Program-made: the position numbers and the translations under genes
DNA from: Amblyornis subalaris
Taxonomy: Eukaryota > Chordata > Aves > Passeriformes > Ptilonorhynchidae
Assembly: GCA_018881555.1 (NCBI GenBank)
Contig: JACAXG010000080.1
Span: 2,011,314-2,075,313 of the forward strand
Reading direction: 5' to 3'
Length of the DNA: 64,000 nucleotides
Notes under the pieces: model-generated
What the model was told of the DNA's origin: nothing
Database searches by the model: none
Seen by the model: the letters and a program-made list of their open reading frames with translations, nothing else
Shown: in pieces, positions 25,701-37,700 of the stretch
How positions within the stretch are numbered: position 1 is the stretch's first letter
Layout of the letters: each line of letters opens with the position of its first letter

Positions 25701-28700
25701 CACAACACTATTAACTTCTACCTTCCTCTACACCGAGCCCAAAAACGCAGCTGATGGCTTTGTCACAGCAGGCTGAGTGCCAGCTGAGGACCTGTGGCAC
25801 ATCAGTGATGGATTATCGCGAGGAGGCTCTCAGGAGAGGGGGCCGTGTGATTACTGATCATTTCTGCACTGCAGTGTCCCCTTGCAGCGACACAAAACAT
25901 TCCAATGACGTTTACCTCCCCGTGCCAAAGTCTGGTTATGTAATTTCACCTCTTGTTTTGAACAGTGTGGATCAGAACTCACACGGATGCACCTCTGAAA
26001 GGAAAGGCTGGCGCTGTTACTCAAACAGAAATGTTCTCCTCGCTCTCAGGGTGCGTGGTTATTGCTCAGCAGGAGGTTTATCAGGTGCTCAGTTGCTGCA
26101 GGCTCCACCTTTCAGACACCGTGCAAGACTGATGCTCCAACCCCTGCGTTCACTGGAAGCCCAAGAGGATTTTTCCATCAACTCCACTAATCCCCGTGTT
26201 CGAATTCCAGCTTTGGTAACTGCAGGCTGCCCATGGTTCTAAGCAGAGACATTAATCACACCCCCAGCTCAGAGGTGCTTTCTTGCAGTGGTGGGCAAGG
26301 TAATCTCTGCAGAAAGGGGCTACAAGGGGTGTTTGGGTCTCCTTCTTGTGCCTGAGAGTCTGCTGAAACTCCAAGCAGTTTAATCTGTTCAAGTGTGATA
26401 CCAAGCAATCAGTCCTGATGGCTGGAGATAAAGTGCCAGGTTATTTGTGGAGAGTTAAGGGAAAAATTCCAGTTTGCTTTCAGTTTGGAGCTTCAGAGTG
26501 CACTTGAAAGCAAAGCAAAGCAAAGGATGCCCAGATCTGAAGGAGCAGCCCCTGCACTCTGAGGGGAAGCACAAGAGCGAGGGCAGTTTGCTGCTCTTGG
26601 AGAGACTTCAAGAGCCAAATTCGCCCTTTTTGGTCTCTACCCACACGAACGTCAGTGAGATGAGGCTCTCCGGGGCCGAGTGCTTCACACGCAGCAGCCA
26701 GGGTGGTGCTGCAGGGAAGAGCCTGGCAGGGATGGCAGAATTCCCTGGCTGTTGTGTGCCAGCCCTGCTGCAGCCAAGAAAAACACCCCCATTGTGTGCA
26801 GCCTCCAGCCCCCACCCACGGCACTCCTGGGCAGGTGTTTCCCTGGCCTGCTCTCATTCCTTGACTTTCTGTCACCACCAAAGGCTCACTTGCTGTGCCT
26901 TTTTCCTGTGCCTCACCATGGGANAGTTTCTCCTCCAGCTTTGCAGGCCCCTGAGGAATGGGGGGTTTGCAATTCAATAATTACTGCTGATGGAGTCTTT
27001 GCTGGGCTTGGAAAGACTTCGCTGACCACTTGGAAGGGCTGAGGATGAGCAGCACTGTGTGGGAGAGACGGGATGCCCCAGTCCCGGCCACACCATGGAG
27101 ATGAAAGGCTCGAGCTGCTCTGAAGAGCCTGGGAGGGTTTAATCCTGAAATAGCATCTTGCTGATAGAAAAAGGCTCTGTTTGTTTTTTGTTGCCTATTC
27201 GGGGAACGGCTGCTCCTCGAGGAAACGCTCTCTCCTGCACGCAAACACCAATATTTACCTCGACAAGATAGTTTATTATCATTCTTCATTTTCCCTTCCT
27301 TTGAACGTTTCCGTTCTCTGAAGAGGCAAAACCATTGTGTGGAAAAACAACCTCCAGTGAACGAACCACGCAGCTTAACACATCCCTGCTCCTCAGCTGA
27401 GCTGCAGGACCTCACCATCAGCATGTTCTGGGCTCCCTCCACTCCTAAACCACATTAGTTTATGTCATATTTAAGGGGTTTTAAGCTACCATATCTTATT
27501 TGGAGTTTTTAATAGGCCAGATGTGCCTGAGTGATAAGGTCTCAATTTTTTTAAGCATTATTCCTTTCTGAGAGGTGAAATGAGAAAAACACAACTGCTG
27601 GGAGTGACATGGTGCAGTGATACACAGGTATATAAAAAATGGACAATTGAGAATATTTTTATGTGTAAAGAGGGTAAGGAGAGAAGAAGAGAAAGCAAAC
27701 CTGTCTCAATAACTCTCTGCCTCAGTGCCCTAGTGATCCTTAAGAAATACAAAGGGAAGCAGAGCTAACTTCTGCTGAACTCCTACTTGGCCTCATAATT
27801 CCATCTCCAAATTTTAATCCATTGCCAAATTCAATGGATTAAAAGAGGCAGTGGATGTGCAAAGAGACAATGTGGCTCTGTCCTCCATTGTCCCGGCAAG
27901 GGAGGTTAATAAATGGCATTCCAATATCTATTTTCCCTCCATGGCAAGTGAACCTGCTTCAGTGCACACNGTGGTTTTCTGCAGATTCCCCTGCACACGA
28001 ACCTCTCGCTCAAGTGCTCCCAGCAGACAAGTGACAGAACAGAAAATACAGACTTGGAAAGTGTATCTGGAGCAGGATGATGGACAGACATAAAAGCCAG
28101 GGCAGCTTCTCCAGTTCCTTCCCCAGTCCCNCTGGGACTCTTCCTGTCCCAGCAGATGTTCCCCAGAGCTTTGCCCGAGCCGGTTTTTTATCTCGAGGGA
28201 TAAAACTCCCAGCACTTCTCTTGGGAAACCGTGCCCCTCGTTCTAAGACCTCATTACTCCACATCCTCCCAAACTCCTATTAAAATGTGGTGTTTGTGCT
28301 CTTCCCAGCCATTCCCACTTCCCTGCGCGGAGCCGCTGTGCCGGCACACGGAGCTGGGGCTGTGGGAGGGGCAGTGTCCCAGGGGAAGGGACTCCGATGA
28401 CCCAATGTCCCACTAATTCCTCAGAGCAGCTCCCACTCTGCTGCTGCCATTTCACATGTGGGGAAGTGAGGGGTTCGCTGGGAATCTCTGTGCCTCAGCC
28501 CTTACCAGCCAAACAGCGGGAAATGTCACCCATTCCTGCTGGCTGGCACAGCAGGATCACACAAAACGGGATGAATGACCCAGTCCTTACCTGTCACCAC
28601 CAGCTGCATGGTGAGGTTCTCGTAGAGGCCGTACTTGGGGTTGCTCAGGACAATGGTGTAGTTCCCAGCNTGTCTGGGCCTCACGTCTCGTATTCCCAGT

Positions 28701-31700
28701 CTGTATTTCAGTGGATCTGGCTCGTAGCAGGTGTGNTTATCCTTGATCAGTTTGCCATCCTTGTACCTGTGTGGGAAATCCCATCAAGGCTCATCACGTC
28801 CCTGTTATCCCTCAGAAATCCTGTCAGCCACGTTAGAGGGGTAAAGGGTCATCCCTGGGAACCATCAAGGGAAGTGTAGGTCGAGAATCACTGCTTGGAT
28901 TGGATAGTTATTCCTATTATCCTTCCACACTAAAACTGATTTGCATCTCCAGTGCTGTGGGATTGATTCATTCCACACAGGAAAAAGATGTTTGATTGGC
29001 TCTGAGTGAACAGTGCCTCTCACACACTCAACTATGATCTAAATGCCCCCAAATTAAGCTGGATGGGCAATACCAAGTGTGGGAATTCATGGATTAGCTA
29101 AATGTTTGTCACCAGTTTTAAAGGAAGACATGAATTACGCAGAATTTTGTCTCTCAGAATATCTATGTGAGCCTTTACTGTTCCTGAAAAAGTTCAAGTC
29201 TGTGACGTGGAGAAGGATGGTCAAGAGGGAGGTCAGTGAGGAATTCCCAGCATGGAATATTCCCTAAGGTTAGGAGAGCAGGATCTGAAGGAGCAGGCCC
29301 CTCTTCACTGCTAACCCCACAGGCAGGTTTGGGTTAGGATCAGGAAACAGGCCAGACTTTGCCACACACGGAGCTTTGGGCTTGGTGGAAGAAGAAGCTG
29401 GGGCGTCTCCTACTGCTTGAGGATGCTGGAAACTTCCTTTGCAGTCCCTAAAACAACCATCCTGAGAGACCTCCAGCAGCAACAGCTGGGGCTGCGAGGG
29501 GAGGCAGCTCTGGTGGTCCCAGGCAGCCACCAAAGGGCTCCACGCTGAGCCCGGGAACAAAGCCCTGGCAGGGAGAAGGGGTCGGTCCCCACCTCGACTC
29601 CCGAAACATCCCCAGCCCTAAATCACAGCAGCAGTTGAAAACACCTCCTGGCAGCACCATTTCAGTGATTTGACAGTTATTAGAGGATTTCATGTTATTT
29701 CACTGCCAATAAAATGCAGCAAGGCCAGCCCTGAGCAGCCTCTTGCTGCCTGCCAGGCTCTCAGCCGCCCAGGGACGGGTGCTCCAGGGAAATGCCACCT
29801 TCTCTGCCAGGACAGGCACCCCCTGCCCGCTGCCCCCCGGGATTTAATGCACTTAAAGGTGCAATTAAAGGCATTGGAGGGNGTTGTTAAAGACCCCTGG
29901 CAGAACAAAGCATAGGAAAGTAGCAGGAGAGAGGACAAGTGATGAAAGAGAGGCACAAACATCTCCTGGAGCTGCTGTCGTCGTGCCCCTCCTCTTTAGC
30001 AGATCCATGCTCCTGATGGAGCCTTTAGTTTGCTCAGGAGGATTCACTGCACTGTGTGCAAGGATCTGCTGGTACAGGATTGGAGGAGATGATTTAAAAG
30101 TTCTGAATAGAAACAATTTCTGGTGTTGAAAATACATCCTTTTCCTATTCTCCCCTGCCTCCCTGCAGAGTGACCACCACTGGTGGGGGTAAGCGGGCAA
30201 CCCCGAGAGCTTTCTCCTGGAATCTCCCAAACATTTCTGTGTCCAGGGTAAAGGAAACACACATTTTTCCTGGAGGGACCTTTCTTGTATAGATAGGAGA
30301 GAAAAATACCATGGGAATGAGGCATGGCTTGCCCAGCTTCCCAGAGCTAAGGCAGCCCAGAGCCNAGTCCCATCTCCTCAGCCGAACTCAGCCCACAGCT
30401 CTGAGCATTCCCAGNTCCCACCCCTTCCCTGTGTGGTAAGCATCTGTTCCAGACAGGATCCAGGAAGGAGGTCAGCTATTCCTGGTGTGGATGAGGTACT
30501 CACCAGGTGACAGTGGGCCGAGGGAAGGCGTCCACCTTTGCAGCCAGTTTCAGGAGCTTGTGTCCNGAGGGGATCTCGTAGTAAGGCCCTTTCTTGTGTG
30601 ACACCGTGATGTAAGGTTTTTCTGGGAAGAGAAATGGGTGGGAAGACATGGAATGGCAGCTCTGCCACAGGACACAGCTCACACCTGTGAACTGCTCTGT
30701 TCCCACTCAGGATTTTTTCCAATCCAGACCTGCAGAGCTGCAGAGAACCAAATGGAACAACAGGCTGTCCCCTCNGCTCCTCTGTGGTGTGCAGCCTCAG
30801 CCAGGAGGGGCTGTGTCTGTGGGAAGGGTTTTATATGGGAAGCAGAGGATGTGCACCTGAATTGCCCCTGGATCAGTGTGGGAAATACCTGGGGTATCTC
30901 TTGTCCACGTGGACCCAGCAGGAGAGATTTTCCAGGGCCTCAGCAACCACACTTGGTGCCAGCTTTTCCAAAACAGTTCAGCTCCCTCAGACACCACAGA
31001 ATCCCAGAATGGTTTGGGTTGGAAGGGAACTTAAAGCCCATCCTGTCCCACCCCCTGCCNTGGGCAGGGACACCTTCCGCTATCCCAGGTTGCTCCAAGC
31101 CCCATCCAACCTGGCCTTNGACACTTCCAGGGATCCAGGGGCAGCCACAGCTTCTCTGGGCAACCTGTGCCAGGGCNTCCCCACCCTCACAGGGAGNAAT
31201 TCCTTCCCAATATTCTNAATTTACCTCTCGAACATGTTTGAAGACAAAATGCTGGGTGCTGACTCACTGACCGATGAGAGGCTACAGGTGAATAACGCTT
31301 GTTTTACCTGGCTGAATTTCTCCCTCAAGCCCTTTCCATCCACAGATTTCACATCCTGGTGTCACCCTTTGAGCTGCTCCGTGGCCCAGGCGGCCCCGGC
31401 CGAGCACTCACCGTACACCGTGACGGTGACGTTGGCCTCCAGCCGCGTGGCGTTGAACGTCCTGCAGACGTACAGGCCCCCGTCCTGCACGGTGACGTTC
31501 TCGATGGTCAGGCTGCTGCCCACCTTGTACACCACGTCCCCCTGGTCCATGGCTCTGCGGGGGTGAGGGTGCTGGGGGGCACAGAAAAGAGGCTCAAAAA
31601 GCAGCAGAAACCCCGTTGTTTTGTTTACCCTTTCCAAGTCTGCNGGTAGAGAAAAGCAGTGATTCGTGTCAAAACGAGCCCATCTCCCCATCAATGGAAT

Positions 31701-34700
31701 AAATAATAGAAAAGGCAAACCACTGGAATAAATAATATAAAAGACAAATCAGCAGGAAGAGCTCTTGTGTGAAGTTTCATTATCAGGTGTAATAAGAGAG
31801 AGAAACAGAGTGGAAATGTGGCGCTTCTGGACTGAAATCCAGGCAGGCAGGTAAATAAAGGGCTGCATCACAGCCCAGCCCTTCTCCAGGACCAAATCCC
31901 AAGGATCTCAGGGCAAAACTGCTGCAGGGTCAGAGCCGTGCTCTGAGGTTTTGGTTTTGGGGTTGTTTGAAATTTGTTTTGGTCACAGTCAGTATTTTTT
32001 CTGTATTAAAAACCTCCTGCTTTCTAAAAGAAATANATTATGACAGAAATATAATCTGTTATGACAGGCAAGTGCCAATGCAAATTCCCGAAGAATTTTA
32101 GAAAGCATTATCACTTTTGATAGGATTTTTGATCCCAGAGATTTGGCCAAGAAATTCTACATTTATAACTTTAGAAATATAAGGAGAGTTCATAGGAAAA
32201 CAACTCCTTTCCAAAATANGGGGTTCAAGAAACAAAATTCAGTAACCTTGTAGTGCTTGCACTTCTATAAATTTTATTTAANCTACTATTTTCTGTAGTT
32301 TCTCCACCAAAACAAACCCAGCCATTCTTTCTTTAAGTAAACACATTAAATCAAAATTAATCAGTTTTTAGGAATCGCATTTTACACCTTCCCAAGAGGC
32401 TCANATGCTTCTTTGCAATGTGTATTTTGCCGAACTAAAAAGGAAGAACCCACATTCATTTTAATTCTCAGCACCAGAGCCATGAGTAGAATCTCAGCTA
32501 AATGAACTGATTTGGGCAACACCCCCTCTGTTTTTCCTTAGGAGCACTGAGAGGGTTTGGTACCTCCAAAGCTCAGTCTCTTACACATCTCTACTTCCAA
32601 TCTGGCACTTTTGGATTGCATTGCACTGAAAGCTCGAGACCCTACACTCAGAATTCAGATTTCATTCTTTGGGGATGATTTCTGCAGGTACAACTGTCTT
32701 TTGTTTTGCTTTTTCCTACTTCACAGATACCAAAAGGGATGAGCAGATTGACAACTCACAACCCACACAGCTGCCTGTGAGACTTGTCACTGTGAGACAG
32801 GATGGAAGGAATGAGGGAGTTTTTCTTCCCAACAAGAAGCAAACACTCCTGGCTTGCCTTGCCAGGGTTTGTTTAGCCTGAGGTTTGCAGTTTAATCTGC
32901 AGGTTCAGGAAGCACAGAGAAGTTTTGGGTTCATCCAAACAAAAACTGCAATCAGTGATAGGCTTACAGATGGTTGCATAATTTTGGGGTAAGTAATAAT
33001 CAGGTTTTCTCGGTTCTGTGGATTTTGGGAAGGGGCAATCCAGGATTTCCATGCACTCACTGTGCCGCGGGGGCAGGTCCAGATGAACTCGACGCGCCCG
33101 TTGATGAAGGTCTCTGCTTGGCATTCCAGATGGAGAGTTTCCCCAACCAGCAGTTTTTTGGGAGTTGCTTTCAGAGCCAGGTTCTGTATTCTGCCCTCTG
33201 GAATGGAAGAGGCAAAGGTTCAGGGTGGGTTCCTGGTTCAGGGTGGAAAACATCAGTGCAGGGTGGAATCCATCAGCTGGTCCCTGATCCCAGGAACACA
33301 GNCACTCGGGAATGACTGCTCATGTATTTGTATTTGCCATGCTTGGCTCCAGCCCTCACCCATCAGCTCCACACAAAAGAGTTCCCAAAGGTCACTCATC
33401 CTTTGAGGGCCTCGGCATGAGAGGATCCACTTCTGTGGGATGTGTTTCTCCTGCCCTCTCCTGATCAGCTCCCTTTCCTTCCCAAATGGGATCCCCAAAT
33501 CTTGGTCTCACATGTTTATCAGTGCCTTAAATACATCAGCTCTGAAGTTTCCTTGTGTTTTTGGTGCCCAACACACACCTGACCACNGACAATAACACAT
33601 AATAAAGGGATTGCCTGTGTTCCTTTGGGCTGCAGAAGGATGACCTAAGAGGTTTTGGGGATTTGCATTCATGATTCTCATAAAAAATTACTCCACCAAT
33701 GAAAAAAAGAGGAGAAAGAGAGAGATTTAGAGGACTTTTATTTGGCTGCCATACAAATTTACAAGCCTGTTGTTTGAAGCTGAGTGCTGGTTGTAGAGAA
33801 GGATGCCGTGATCTAATGGGAATGAAGTCATGGTAAATATAAGATATATGAGGAGATAAAGAACATATATTGAAAACAAAGGTAAAATAAATTCTAATTG
33901 GGTTCATATAAATGCCCAGCACTCAAAAATTTAATGTTTACTTGCTTCAAATTCAGATTTTAATTATGAGTTGAAGCTCAGCTGTAAATACAAGGGAAAT
34001 GGTGTAGTAAAACACCAAGAGAAAATATATAAAAAAGCAAAGGTTGCATTAGCAGTGTAGTGAGATTTTTATGCGATGATCACAGGAGTTTAATGACCAG
34101 AAGCAAAAAGAAAGCTGCTGTTTGGTTTACCCTGAACCAGCAGTTGTTTTAATGTAAATACAGCTCAATCCAAGCAAACAAAGCCTTGGTGGGGTTTGAA
34201 TAAAACACTCCTGTTTTGTACCACCTCAACACTTGGTGAGTTTTCAAAACCAGGAGTGGCTCCTATCCAAGTTCTATTGAATAGGGGAAAAAAAGGAAGA
34301 ATGAGTTTACTTTTAGCATGCCAGCTTGGACTTGCTACAGATCCATCCCAGTGAGATACATCAAACACAACTGAGGCTACCCAAGAAATGCTGTTTGGGG
34401 GCTCAGTGTGGAACAGAGCCCCTGAGGGGGTCCCTGGGCAGGCGGTGGCCACTCACCCAGTCTCTGGGCCAGGTAGTAGGAGTTGAACACGGTCCCGTTG
34501 ACGTTGGCCGAGCATGTGAGGAGTCCTGAGTACACAAAGGAGTGGGAGGGGATGACAAAGCCTCTCCTNGGGTCCCACACCATCCTCTTGAAGTTGATCT
34601 CTGCAGAAGAGGGGTACTGGAAGGGAACGGACAAGGAGTGAGGATTCCTCGGAGCGTNGAGCCAGGGCTGCTCTGCGCTGGGGGCGGGGCAGGGCTTTGA

Positions 34701-37700
34701 CCTTCCCGAGGGTTTGGTGGTCTCAGTCCACACAGATCTTAGGAAACAGCAACCTGAGCAAATGAAAAAGCCCTCCCTAAGGTGGGACTGTGTCTGGAAT
34801 CCAAAACTTGGGCATCCTAATGGGGTTTTCGATCCAGGAGCCCCAGTCCTCTCAGATCTCATGCGTGTGACCCATGGTAGGTCCCATTTTCCTCATCTCT
34901 TCTCTGGAAATAATTATTCCAACCTTATATGAATTTTGGAGGGTAATCTTTTTGGAGCTGTTTCTTCCCAATGCCACACGTTTTCCTGGGATCTCACAGT
35001 ACTTTAAAAATGTGTGTGAAGTGAGACCCCCCCGAAAATCAGAGTTATTCACATCACTAACCCAGCTGACAGCAGTTATCTCCAAGCTCTGGCCTGTGGC
35101 CACTCATCAGATTCCCTCTAGACCACAGAAAAGGGGGAGACACTCTCAGAGCACCCCCTGGGTTTCCATGGAAGCAGCCTGGGTGACTTACGAGGGTAAA
35201 TCACAGCATGGCAGAAATGAGGGCCATTTTTTGTCCTGAATGAATAAATACTTGTAGTGTTCTGAGATCCTTGAAGAAACACTCNCTATAAATTCTGCTT
35301 ATGAGGAAGAAGTGAGAATACAAAAGGTAAATGTGGAAAATAAACTAGAGCAAAAATTCATTTAATAAGAATGGACCTTCCTCCATCTACTCTTGGACAG
35401 CACCAGTGTTGAGCAGGTTGGCTTTGGTTAGTGGGAATAATCAGTTTATTGTTATTATTAACACACAGGGAAACCCTCTATTTGCTAGAAAAAATGCAAT
35501 TTACTTTCTAATAATTTCGAAAATCCTGGATTATAATGTAGAAAATAAATGTGTGAACATGTATTCTCAGCAGGACACAGGAGGGCTCTTTAGGACTGAG
35601 GATGCTCTATGGGAATGTTGAGATCACTGCCCAGAAATGAAGGGTTTGGGGAAACCTCAGTGTGCCTGCAGTTACCACAGGCTAATTAACTTTATTCGCT
35701 TCTCCCTGCTCCTCCTCCTCATATCTTGGCTGCTCAAAGGTGAGGCCAGTGGAGGTTTTCCTTTTCAGAGAGACCTTCGCTTAGTTTTTGGAGCTAACCA
35801 AGGGACTGAAAGCAGGAATTTCATCACTGATGGAACAGTTTTGCTCCTATTCCTGCTGTAAGGCAATGTGCAATTCCTGTTTGTCTCCCAACAACCAGGA
35901 CTCTGGTTTGGCAGCGCAGCTTAAATTGGAGTTTCAATAATACTCCTGTTCCACAGAACTTGCAGCTTCAGGCTCTGGGTACACGAGTGACCAGGCTGAC
36001 TTTGGGCTGGGTCGATTGCTCCATTTCCAGCATGGACCAAACCCAAANGAATTCTGGCTGAGGGGCTGGGGATGTGTGGGGAAGGAGGGACAACAAGACA
36101 ATTGCTGTCTTTAGGAGCAGCAGCTCTTCTGCCAGCAGTAGGAAACAAAGATTTNGTGTAAATGCTTTTGAAATAATCAAGCTGTGCCATCTCTGTTTAG
36201 AACCATTAGGAAAAATTAGACAAATTACAGAAAGAGATCTGAGACCTGAGGCTTAATCATGCCTTAGCACTCATGAAGGTCAGAGCTGGAAGTGGCAAAT
36301 GCACACTGAACCAGATCAGTGACTAAACAGATCTGACAAGACTGAAAAGGCTTTTTTTGCCCGGAATTAAAATCACGTTAAGCAAAATTAAAAGTCTGAG
36401 TTGTGTGTCTTAGCATGAGTTTATTAATAACAAAATGATTTATTGAGTTAGCTGGGGTCTGCTTAGTATTAGCAAGAGGCACCTTTCTCTGTGCATATTT
36501 AAAGAGACTGCAATGATTTTAAAGTATAATGGTAACATAAGGAACTTAATTTACGGTGGCAAAGAGTGCATTTTCTGCAAGAATAATAAAACGTGATCAA
36601 GCTGAACTTCAGGGTTTGGCAGCTCNGCTCCCCGACGGCCGGGGGAAGGGGGAAGGAAAAATAACCCTGCTCAGGAGGCCCTTTTCAACACCACCCGCAG
36701 ATGAAATGTCTTCATAAAATATTCACAGATATCTATTTAAACAATCGAACACAAAGCGTCAGCGCTGCTCGAAGGAAGGCACCGTGGCTTTCCTCCCTTT
36801 GAAGCGCGTCGTCTCCCGGAGATTAAATTTGGAAGGAGAGGATGTTCTAAATNCGTCTGATGGCCTTACCCGGCTCTGCTCCCCCATCCCCACCTCCGCC
36901 CCTCTCCCGCCCCGCTTCCTCCCGGCACGGGAAGCCGCCACCTCGGCTCCACGGGGCGCTCTGGAATTCCCAGCCAGGCCCAAAGCAGCCTTCCCGTGGC
37001 TGGATCCCGGAGCCGCCGCGCGCTTCCCAACGCGCCGTGTCCCTCTGGCTCCCGGCCCACGGAGCCTTCCTTTGGAGCTGCCTCCCTGCCCTGCCCTGCG
37101 GCTGCCCCGCCTTGGAGGGGGACGTCTTCTGGGGACAACTTTTTGGGCAATTCCAAAGGGAGAGGTTTCAGTGGAGATTCCATTCCAGCGGCAAGGGTGC
37201 AGTTTGTGTTCGGAGAGGTGACCGGGAGAGAATTGAGCTGGCAGGCAGGAAGAGCTGGGCTCGTAAATANGGGAATAAATGGTGAAATGGGGGTTCCAAG
37301 GCCAGCCTGAGNCCCACGTGGCTGTGCCAGGGTCAGCAGCGCTGCTCCAGCAGGGAATTTGATGGAAGCAGGCTAAAATAAGGTGGGGATGTTTCATTTT
37401 TATGGCCAAGGAGCTGATAGCATCCAGGCTAAAGTGGTAACTGGAGAGGAGCCTTGTTCCCCCTTTTAATCCCTGCTGACAACATTTAAAAATAGAGACC
37501 TGCCAAAGCAATAAAGCCCCTGCTGTCCCTCTGCACCTCTACTGGGAATGTGCCATGGGTCCCAGCAGGAGCTGGAATGCTGTCCCAGGCCCTCATGGTT
37601 CCATGTGCTGCCTCCCAGGAGAAGGGGACATCCAAGACATGGAACTGCCAGGAGGAGCAGAGGTGCTCAGACCCCTCTCTGCCGTGTCCAGAACAGCCTC

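Larger units (their letters stand above)
18501..28590 (-). other. Intron 9, 10.1 kb
   Basis: GT-AG intron separating Ig4 and Ig5 exons. Noteworthy are a perfect inverted repeat at 20681-20723, a second at 21916-21946, and an AT-rich block with retained CpGs at about 20395-20580. I recognise no transposon or additional exon. Confidence 0.8.

Noticed and set aside
30784..31566. 260-residue plus-strand open frame
   Set aside because: It is the antisense of the CR1 fragment and exon 7 on the minus strand, with no family match of its own.
34601..34606. Alternative acceptor inside exon 5 (and a similar one inside exon 7 at 31553-31560)
   Set aside because: Using either AG shifts the frame by 16 or 17 bases and loses the family alignment.
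36759..37511. 250-residue minus-strand and 145-residue plus-strand open frames
   Set aside because: They lie in the CpG-rich patch, where stops are rare by composition; no domain or splice context supports either.
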